A stretch of 6,197 nucleotides of DNA, taken from assembly GCA_031258055.1 (NCBI GenBank), contig JAIRNM010000139.1:1-6197 (forward strand), read 5' to 3'. This DNA comes from Bifidobacteriaceae bacterium (GTDB taxonomy: Bacteria > Actinomycetota > Actinomycetes > Actinomycetales > WQXJ01). Position 1 is the first letter of the stretch, and the number at the start of each line of letters is the position of its first letter. Both the position numbers and the translations under genes were made by a program. Of the stretch, positions 1 through 4,038 are shown piece by piece. The notes beneath the pieces are model-generated. The model saw only the letters and a list, made by a program, of their open reading frames with translations, was not told the origin of the DNA and ran no database searches.

Positions 1-782
1 CCGCCCAAATCGGTCAAGTCTTCAACCGGCAGTTTGACCGACACATCGATCCTCTTCGAGGACGGCGGCTGAACCACTTCGACCGGTCTGCGCCCGGGCC
101 GACCGCGTGCCCCGCCCACGAACCGTGCCACTTCTTCGACTGGCCGCACCGTCGCTGAAAGCGCTACTCGCTGCGCTGGCTTCGCCAGTCTTTCATCCAG
201 CCGCTCCAAGGAGAGCGCCAGGTGGGCTCCGCGCTTGGTCCCAGCCAGGGCGTGGACCTCATCCAAGATAACCGTATCAACCCCTGTCAGAGCTTCGCGC
301 GCGGCCGAGGTCAAGACCAGGAAGAGCGATTCGGGGGTGGTAATCAAAATGTCAGCGGGTTTTTTGGTGAAACTGCGCCGGTCCCGCGCCGAGGTATCCC
401 CCGTCCGCACCGCCAGGCGGATTTCTGGCACCCGGAGCCCAGCCGCCGCCAATTGGTTAGAAATACCGACCAGCGGCGCCCGCAGGTTCCGCTCAACGTC
501 TACCGCCAGTGCTTTGAGGGGAGAGACATAGACAACCCGGCAACGTTGGTCCTTCTTAGGCGGAGGGCGCTGATTCATCAGCCGGTCAATCGCGGACAGA
601 AAAGCGGCCAGAGTCTTACCCGAGCCGGTTGGCGCCACCACCAGTGCGTCAGCCCCTCGGTGAATCGCCTCCCAGGCTGCTATTTGGGCGGCGGTCGGGG
701 CTTCGAAAGCGGCCCCAAACCAGGCCCGCGTGGCAGGCGCGAACCAGTCCGGCAGTCCCGGCGGTCCAAGGTCGCTTCGCAT
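1..782 (-). CDS. lhr: Lhr-family ATP-dependent helicase, N-terminal part (runs off left edge)
   Basis: The minus strand reads open from an ATG at 782 to the window edge, giving 260 codons of a DExH-box superfamily 2 helicase. Visible motifs are a Q-motif-like TAAQ at residues 31-34, Walker A APTGSGKT at 50-57, motif Ia SPLKALAVD at 87-95, RTGDTS at 126-131, TTPESL at 148-153, the DEVH box at 174-177 followed by ALAGTKRGAHL, and motif III SAT at 209-211. The SPLKAL and DEVHALAGTKRG blocks are characteristic of Lhr (large helicase-related), a cytoplasmic 3'-5' ATP-driven translocase linked to DNA repair. Family members are about 850 to 1,500 residues long, so most of the gene lies to the left. 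The start is well fixed: an in-frame TAA (786-788) lies two codons upstream and no other start codon lies between. No Shine-Dalgarno sequence precedes the ATG, so translation may be leaderless or SD-independent. No frameshift is seen. Confidence 0.95.
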   Translation of the reverse strand, partial: MRSDLGPPGLPDWFAPATRAWFGAAFEAPTAAQIAAWEAIHRGADALVVAPTGSGKTLAAFLSAIDRLMNQRPPPKKDQRCRVVYVSPLKALAVDVERNLRAPLVGISNQLAAAGLRVPEIRLAVRTGDTSARDRRSFTKKPADILITTPESLFLVLTSAAREALTGVDTVILDEVHALAGTKRGAHLALSLERLDERLAKPAQRVALSATVRPVEEVARFVGGARGRPGRRPVEVVQPPSSKRIDVSVKLPVEDLTDLG

Positions 783-865
783 GGCTTAACTGTGCCACGT
801 CGGTCTGACACGATAAGCGCCCAGCGTCTAGCGTCCGGGTTCGCCTGGGCCCGCAGTGGCTAGGT

Positions 866-1195
866 TCAGGCGGCCTGCTTGGCGTGGGGGAGTCGATGCT
901 CGCAGGCGGTGTCGAGAGCGTTTTCGGGTGGTCCTTGGGGTAGGCCGTAATCCAGGTTGGCGTCTCGATAAGTGTTGCTGGCTGGGTGCCAAAGAGCGAA
1001 GAGCCAGTTGTCGGATCCGCCGGTGTAGCGCAAGCGGCAGAGTTTGATGGGCTCTCCGGTTATGATCGCGTCGATGTAGCAGTAACGTCCTCGGAAGTTG
1101 GTTTGGATGCGGTCGAGGGTGGGCCAGTTTCGGTTGGCATGTTTCGATAGGCGCCAAGTGAGGGCCGAGCGCGCCCGTTCGGGGATTAACTCCAT
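866..1195 (-). CDS. Conserved-looking hypothetical protein, 109 aa
   Basis: Small basic protein of unknown function. Residues 35-71 (around RGRYCYIDAII, then KLCRLRYTGGSDNWLFALWH) and the C-terminal part with GLPQGPPENALDTAC resemble a recurrent actinobacterial hypothetical protein as I remember it. In that type, an FRGRxxYID strand is followed by LCRLRYTGxxDxWxFA and a C-terminal P-x-ALDxAC. The pattern suggests a compact beta-rich fold; no catalytic motif, signal peptide or membrane segment is visible. I chose the ATG at 1195 because an AGGA lies 9 nt upstream. In-frame TTG (1225) and GTG starts further up lack any such site, and their extra residues do not look conserved. The gene ends 83 bp before lhr on the same strand, so the two could share a transcript. 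A promoter with an inverted repeat in its spacer lies upstream (1242-1270). The gene is probably real, but its function is unknown. Confidence 0.8.
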   Translation of the reverse strand: MELIPERARSALTWRLSKHANRNWPTLDRIQTNFRGRYCYIDAIITGEPIKLCRLRYTGGSDNWLFALWHPASNTYRDANLDYGLPQGPPENALDTACEHRLPHAKQAA

Positions 1196-1241
1196 GACCG
1201 CATATCCTCGCGACCAGCTTGCCAATCACGGCTCATTGCGG

Positions 1242-1270
1242 ACCTTAAGTCCAGTCTCTGGACATCCCAA
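1242..1270 (-). promoter_or_regulatory. Candidate leftward promoter for the 109-aa gene
   Basis: On the minus strand a -35-like TTGGGA (1265-1270) and a -10-like TAAGGT (1242-1247) are separated by exactly 17 bp. The inferred start of transcription near 1235 leaves a leader of about 40 nt before the ATG at 1195. The match is fair to the -10 TANNNT pattern and partial at -35. This is inferred from spacing and position only. Confidence 0.45.
1249..1263. repeat. Perfect inverted repeat, possible operator
   Basis: GTCCAG (1249-1254) and CTGGAC (1258-1263) form a perfect 6-bp palindrome with a 3-bp centre. It lies wholly within the 17-bp spacer of the candidate leftward promoter, a position where a bound repressor would block RNA polymerase. 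It could equally be a chance palindrome. No regulator gene is visible in the window. Confidence 0.4.
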
Positions 1271-1297
1271 CCAATTGTTTTGATGACTTGGCTTTCG

Positions 1298-1316
1298 CCG
1301 GTGACGCTGGCACCGG
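1298..1316. repeat. Inverted repeat upstream of the terC promoter
   Basis: CCGGTG (1298-1303) and CACCGG (1311-1316) are perfect 6-bp arms with a 7-bp centre. The repeat ends 3 bp before the candidate -35 element of the rightward promoter (1320). It could be a protein-binding site, but arms this short and G+C-rich may arise by chance. Confidence 0.3.
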
Positions 1317-1319
1317 TCG

Positions 1320-1349
1320 TTGCGTTCGGCCGCCAATGGGGCCTATCAT
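1320..1349 (+). promoter_or_regulatory. Candidate promoter for the riboswitch-terC transcript
   Basis: TTGCGT (1320-1325) and TATCAT (1344-1349) are separated by 18 bp. Transcription would start around A1358, directly at the base of the riboswitch P1 stem (GAAGG begins at 1361). Agreement of the promoter spacing with the expected 5' end of the RNA is the main support. Confidence 0.55.
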
Positions 1350-1357
1350 CTCGTCTT

Positions 1358-1470
1358 ATTGAAGGGGAGTATCCCCCAACTGGACCCGTCGTCACCTCGC
1401 GCTTCGCGCCGGCGAGTCTGGCCCTCCCGGCGAGCCTGTCCCGCCCGGCGCGGGTGGGAGAGACCTTCGG
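1358..1470 (+). promoter_or_regulatory. yybP-ykoY manganese riboswitch
   Basis: The 5' leader of terC carries the conserved blocks of the yybP-ykoY aptamer (a Mn2+-sensing RNA) in the right order. These are GGGGAGTA at 1364-1371, CGTCGTCA at 1387-1394 and GAGACC at 1460-1465. P1 forms between GAAGG (1361-1365) and CCTTC (1464-1468), and P2 between TCCC (1372-1375) and GGGA (1456-1459). The two conserved internal-loop strands then face each other as in the known structure. A GCGC-TTC-GCGC hairpin (1399-1409) directly follows the CGTCGTCA block and is followed by CGGC, matching the order in characterised aptamers. A further stem, CCCGC/GCGGG, lies at 1440-1454. In this class Mn2+ docks the two loops and switches on downstream genes, which are very often TerC-family or MntP transporters, as here. 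The call rests on motif, pairing and gene context; no covariance model was run. Confidence 0.88.
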
Positions 1471-1487
1471 TCGCGCTGTCTGTTCGG

Positions 1488-1499
1488 GTGGCGTGCCAC
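1488..1499 (+). promoter_or_regulatory. Small hairpin between riboswitch aptamer and ribosome binding site
   Basis: GTGG (1488-1491) pairs with CCAC (1496-1499) around a CGTG loop, lying between the aptamer and the terC Shine-Dalgarno sequence. It has no following U-tract, so it is not a convincing terminator. This favours translational rather than transcriptional control by the riboswitch. It may be part of the expression platform. Confidence 0.35.
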
Positions 1500-1508
1500 T
1501 AGGTCCTG

Positions 1509-1515
1509 AAAGGGG
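1509..1515 (+). promoter_or_regulatory. Ribosome binding site of terC
   Basis: AAAGGGG lies 6 nt before the ATG at 1522 and is a strong Shine-Dalgarno match. Its AAGG (1510-1513) is complementary to CCTT (1464-1467) of the riboswitch P1 stem. This offers a possible route for ligand control of translation. Confidence 0.75.
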
Positions 1516-1521
1516 TGCTCC

Positions 1522-2496
1522 ATGGGGTTTCCGCCGTGGTTTGAGCTTGGCTCGTTAATCTGTCTCGGGTTGATTCTGCTCGCAGATCTGTTGCTTGTGG
1601 TGAGGCGGCCGCGCGAGCCGTCAATGAAAGAGGCCAGCGCTTGGGTCGCCTTTTACGTGGCTTTGGCGTTGGTCTTCGCGGTCTTGATCGGGCTGGTCGC
1701 GGACGAGCACTTGGCGACCGAGTTCGTGGCCGGTTGGCTCACCGAGTACTCCCTGAGTTTGGACAACCTGTTTGTCTTCATCCTGATCATGGCCCAGCTC
1801 AAGGTGCCGCGCCGGTACCAACAGCAGGTGTTGATGGTCGGCATCGTCATCGCCTTGCTGTTAAGGGCGGTGTTTATCGTCCTAGGCGCACAGCTAATCG
1901 AGAACTTTAGCTGGGTGTTCTACATTTTCGGCGCCTGGCTGCTATACGTGGGCGCGGGCCAACTCCGCCAGAGCGAGGAGGAGGCGGCGTCTCAAAGCGG
2001 CATCGTCCGCCTGGTCGGCAAAGTGGTGCCGATCAGCGGCGAGTTCGACGCCAACCGGCTCACCACCGTGGTCGACGGGCGGCGCCACCTCACGCCGATG
2101 GTGGTCGTGTTTATAACGATAGGCAGCACCGACCTGCTATTCGCCCTCGACTCAATTCCGGCGATCTTTGGACTCACCCGCAGCCCGTTCATCGTGTTCA
2201 CCGCCAACATCTTCGCCCTGATGGGGCTGCGCCAGCTCTACTTCCTGCTCGGTGGACTCCTCCGTCGGCTGGTGTATCTCAACTACGGCTTGGCGGCGAT
2301 TCTCGGCTTCATTGGCGTCAAACTCATCTTGGGCGCCCTCCACCACAACGAGTTGCCGTTCATCAACGGCGGCCGTTCCGTCCCGTGGGCGCCCGAGGTG
2401 CCGATCTGGCTTTCGCTGGCGGTGATCGCGGGCTCTCTGGCGGCCGCTACGGTGGCGAGTTTGATCAAGACGGGGCGCGACCGGCGCTCGCAATAG
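1522..2496 (+). CDS. TerC/Alx-family integral membrane protein, probable manganese exporter
   Basis: A 324-residue polytopic membrane protein of the TerC family. Hydrophobic segments suggest about nine helices, at roughly residues 8-27, 42-60, 70-90, 104-123, 128-147, 192-209, 222-241, 253-272 and 294-314. Family signatures are EYSLSLDNLFVF at 75-86 and the second acidic block GSTDLLFALDSIPAIFG at 201-217. Both place Asp residues (D81, D204, D210) inside membrane segments, where family members are thought to bind metal. A charged loop lies at 148-190 and the C-terminus is basic (KTGRDRRSQ). The length matches Alx/YkoY-type proteins. E. coli Alx exports Mn2+, and Bacillus TerC proteins move Mn2+ and help metallate secreted enzymes. 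The manganese riboswitch directly upstream supports the same metal here. The name TerC comes from tellurite resistance operons, but no ter genes are nearby, so tellurite resistance is unlikely. The ATG is fixed by an AAAGGGG 6 nt upstream. Confidence 0.93.
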   Translation: MGFPPWFELGSLICLGLILLADLLLVVRRPREPSMKEASAWVAFYVALALVFAVLIGLVADEHLATEFVAGWLTEYSLSLDNLFVFILIMAQLKVPRRYQQQVLMVGIVIALLLRAVFIVLGAQLIENFSWVFYIFGAWLLYVGAGQLRQSEEEAASQSGIVRLVGKVVPISGEFDANRLTTVVDGRRHLTPMVVVFITIGSTDLLFALDSIPAIFGLTRSPFIVFTANIFALMGLRQLYFLLGGLLRRLVYLNYGLAAILGFIGVKLILGALHHNELPFINGGRSVPWAPEVPIWLSLAVIAGSLAAATVASLIKTGRDRRSQ

Positions 2497-2498
2497 AG

Positions 2499-2533
2499 GC
2501 GGCGGGACCAGCGGCGGTCCTGACCACACCGCC
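2499..2533 (+). terminator. G+C-rich stem-loop after terC, possible weak terminator
   Basis: GGACC (2505-2509) and GGTCC (2516-2520) form a perfect stem with a 6-nt loop just after the terC stop codon. A GGCGG before it and a CCGCC after it (to 2533) could extend the base. No U-tract follows, only a GTTT at 2541-2544. It may reduce read-through or protect the 3' end of the mRNA, but it is not a clear Rho-independent terminator. Confidence 0.3.
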
Positions 2534-2547
2534 CCGTAACGTTTAAT
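2520..2547 (+). promoter_or_regulatory. Candidate promoter for the amidohydrolase gene
   Basis: CTGACC (2520-2525) and TTTAAT (2542-2547) are 16 bp apart in the terC-amidohydrolase gap. A transcript starting near 2554 would have a leader of about 93 nt containing the two hairpins at 2573-2603. The -35 element overlaps the stem-loop after terC, which weakens the call. Confidence 0.35.
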
Positions 2548-2572
2548 GGATGGTAAAGGCCGCAGCGTGACG

Positions 2573-2603
2573 CGATGCCGCATCGGTCCGGGCCCATGCC
2601 CGG
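2573..2603 (+). repeat. Two adjacent perfect hairpins in the amidohydrolase leader
   Basis: CGATG (2573-2577) pairs with CATCG (2581-2585) around CCG. CCGGGC (2588-2593) pairs with GCCCGG (2598-2603) around CCAT. Only two bases separate the stems, so they could stack end to end. They lie between the candidate promoter and the ribosome binding site. I recognise no riboswitch consensus here. Confidence 0.5.
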
Positions 2604-2631
2604 TCTGAGCGCCGGGGCGACCAGCGACAAG

Positions 2632-2640
2632 AAAAGGGGG
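2632..2640 (+). promoter_or_regulatory. Ribosome binding site that fixes the amidohydrolase start
   Basis: AAAAGGGGG ends 6 nt before the ATG at 2647. The upstream in-frame ATG at 2575 lies inside a hairpin and has no Shine-Dalgarno sequence. The 2647 start is therefore strongly preferred. Confidence 0.75.
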
Positions 2641-2646
2641 CGCCAT

Positions 2647-3771
2647 ATGGCGACCGAGGTGATTCACCTATCGGGGGCGATCGTTGTAGATGGGGAGACG
2701 GAACTGACCGATGTCTGGTCAATCGATGGACGGCTGACCCTTGAAAAACCTCCTCGACCAGCTACTTTGCGGGTCGACGGGGTTGTCCTGCCGGGCCTAG
2801 TTGATGTCCACAGCCACATTGGCCTGGGTGAACAGGGTGCGGTCGAGCCAGCGGTAGCAGCCGAACAGGCGGTGGCGGACCGTAACACCGGCGTTTTGCT
2901 GATCAGAGACGCGGGCTGCCCGCGAGAGCCCTACGATACGCGTTGGCTTGACCACGAGGCGTGGGCGCCAAGGTTGATCCGCTGTGGCCAGCATTTGGCC
3001 GTGGCCAAGCGCTATCTCCGCAACCTGCCGCGTGACATTGAGCCAGATGAGCTTCCCGATGCCGTCGCGACAGAGGCCAGCGCCGGGGACGGTTGGGTCA
3101 AACTGGTGGGCGACTGGATTGACCGCTCCCTCCCCGAACCGGATTTGGCGCTGCTCTGGCCAGACGACAAGCTCACCGAAGCGGTGGACCGCGCGCATGA
3201 ACTCGGCGCCCGTGTGACGACCCATGTGTTCTCCGCCGAAGGCGCCGCGCAGGCTTTGCGCTGCGGTCTGGACTGCATTGAGCACGGCAACGGAATGGAC
3301 TGGGAAATGATGGCGGACGCCCGCGCTAAAGGCGTGGCCGTGGTGCCAACTATGATCCAGCGCGAGCATTTCACGGAGATCGCCGCTGGCGGCCAAGGCC
3401 GATTCCCCGTTTGGGAGCGTCACTTTCTGCGGATGTACGCCGAGCGCTTCGCCCAGGCTAAGCAGCTCTATGACAGCGGCGTCAAGTTACTGGTCGGTTC
3501 GGACGAGTCGACCAACATTCCGCACGGGATTTATTGCACTGAGACCGACTTGATGGCTATGGCCGGTATTCCCTCAGAGGCGATCGTTGAAGCTGCCAGC
3601 TACGGCGCCCGCGACTTCTTGGGCGTGCCGGGGATCGAAGAGGGGGCGAGCGCTGACCTCGTGGTATACGCCTCTGACCCGCGCCAGAATGTGGCCGTCT
3701 TGCGGGCGCCTCAAGCCATCGTTCTGCGGGGTTCGCTGGTGGCGGGAGCGGTCGCCGCAGCCGTCTTGTAG
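2647..3771 (+). CDS. Metal-dependent amidohydrolase, imidazolonepropionase-like
   Basis: A 374-residue amidohydrolase-superfamily enzyme, probably cytoplasmic (no signal peptide). The N-terminal beta-sandwich part (about residues 1-50) runs into the first metal motif, LPGLVDVHSH, with the HxH pair H55 and H57. K152 (WVKLVGDW) is the likely carboxylated lysine bridging two metals. H193 (TTHVFS) and H213 (IEHG) are the next ligands, and D286 (VGSDES) is the catalytic Asp. The C-terminal GxEEGxxADLVVY motif (about 329-341) closes the beta-sandwich. This arrangement matches the imidazolonepropionase-like/Xaa-Pro dipeptidase-like subgroup (Met_dep_hydrolase_A type), whose members cleave cyclic amides or dipeptides using Zn2+ or similar metals. 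The substrate cannot be told from sequence. No histidine-degradation genes lie nearby, which argues against true imidazolonepropionase. It follows terC by 150 bp on the same strand and may be co-transcribed or have its own promoter. The ATG at 2647 is chosen over an in-frame ATG 24 codons upstream because only 2647 has a strong ribosome binding site. Confidence 0.9.
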   Translation: MATEVIHLSGAIVVDGETELTDVWSIDGRLTLEKPPRPATLRVDGVVLPGLVDVHSHIGLGEQGAVEPAVAAEQAVADRNTGVLLIRDAGCPREPYDTRWLDHEAWAPRLIRCGQHLAVAKRYLRNLPRDIEPDELPDAVATEASAGDGWVKLVGDWIDRSLPEPDLALLWPDDKLTEAVDRAHELGARVTTHVFSAEGAAQALRCGLDCIEHGNGMDWEMMADARAKGVAVVPTMIQREHFTEIAAGGQGRFPVWERHFLRMYAERFAQAKQLYDSGVKLLVGSDESTNIPHGIYCTETDLMAMAGIPSEAIVEAASYGARDFLGVPGIEEGASADLVVYASDPRQNVAVLRAPQAIVLRGSLVAGAVAAAVL

Positions 3772-3869
3772 GGCGGCGCGTTGTAGGTAAATCTAAGCAC
3801 GAGCGCTGAGTGGAACTACGCAAGTAGGTCTTCGTGCGCGGTCTAGGGCCAATAGGCTCGCGTGCAATT

Positions 3870-3894
3870 CGCTCCGGACCTCGTGCCCGGAGCG
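3870..3894 (+). terminator. 8-bp stem-loop downstream of the amidohydrolase gene
   Basis: CGCTCCGG (3870-3877) pairs perfectly with CCGGAGCG (3887-3894) around a 9-nt loop. It lies about 100 bp after the stop codon. The following bases, TGTGTCGGG, are not a U-tract. It may be a terminator of the U-poor kind seen in G+C-rich bacteria, or another structured element. Confidence 0.35.
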
Positions 3895-3969
3895 TGTGTC
3901 GGGTCCGCCGCATCGCTCCATTGGCGGTTTAGTGGCTATGCCCGGCTGAGTTTTGGCCCGCTTGCGGGT

Positions 3970-4010
3970 GTTGGACTCTGCCAGTCGTTGTCTCCCCGGC
4001 AGAGGCCAAC
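3970..4010 (+). repeat. Strong hairpin in the surface-protein leader
   Basis: GTTGG (3970-3974) plus CTCTGCC (3976-3982) pair with GGCAGAG (3998-4004) plus CCAAC (4006-4010). This gives 12 bp interrupted by a single A-G mismatch (3975/4005), with a 15-nt loop. The stem ends 11 nt before the ribosome binding site AAGGAAG (4022-4028), so it would sit in the 5' leader if transcription starts upstream. There is no U-tract on either side, so it is not a simple terminator. It could be a regulatory RNA structure, an mRNA stabiliser or a protein-binding palindrome. Confidence 0.55.
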
Positions 4011-4038
4011 ATCTAAATCGCAAGGAAGTACCACAAAA

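Larger units (their letters stand above)
3772..4038 (+). other. Gene-free stretch with several inverted repeats before the surface protein gene
   Basis: I find no convincing coding region, tRNA or known riboswitch in these 267 bp. Inverted repeats occur at 3870-3894 (8 bp), 3905-3927 (CCGCC/GGCGG with a 13-nt loop, then TTT), 3957-3968 (CCCG/CGGG around CTTG) and 3970-4010 (12 bp with one mismatch). A minus-strand reading frame of 76 codons (3793-4023) exists, but it has no recognisable domain. I could not place a convincing -35/-10 pair for the downstream gene. Confidence 0.6.

Noticed and set aside
222..863. Plus-strand 213-codon open frame opposite lhr
   Set aside because: It lies mostly antisense to a clear helicase gene with intact motifs, its protein is Arg/Gly/Pro-rich without any domain, and it has no ribosome site. 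It is a G+C-rich shadow frame.
783..865. Imperfect inverted repeat (819-826/842-850) between the 109-aa gene and lhr as a terminator
   Set aside because: The stem has a bulge, the loop is 15 nt and there is no U-tract on the minus strand, so the evidence is too weak to call it.
828..1229. Alternative minus-strand 133-codon frame over the 109-aa gene
   Set aside because: It is rich in Arg, Pro and His, starts at a GTG and shows none of the conserved blocks seen in the overlapping 109-aa frame.
866..1521. Insertion-sequence remnant around the small hypothetical gene
   Set aside because: There are no transposase fragments, terminal inverted repeats or target duplications. The short palindromes fit promoter-region sites better.
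1522..2496. Tellurite resistance function for the TerC protein
   Set aside because: No other ter genes (terB, terD, terE, terZ types) are present, and the manganese riboswitch points to metal export instead.
2152..2667. Minus-strand 171-codon open frame across the end of terC
   Set aside because: It is antisense to conserved TerC helices, low in complexity and rich in Arg, Pro and Glu. It has no recognisable domain.
3793..4023. Possible 76-codon minus-strand gene in the intergenic stretch
   Set aside because: It has no recognisable domain or good ribosome site, and it spans several hairpins, which fits non-coding or repeat sequence better. A homology search could reopen this.
3772..4038. 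Cyclic-di-GMP or cyclic-di-AMP riboswitch ahead of the surface protein
   Set aside because: Such riboswitches often precede surface proteins, and ACGCAAGTAGG near 3817 is faintly similar to a GEMM block. The remaining conserved segments and stems are absent.
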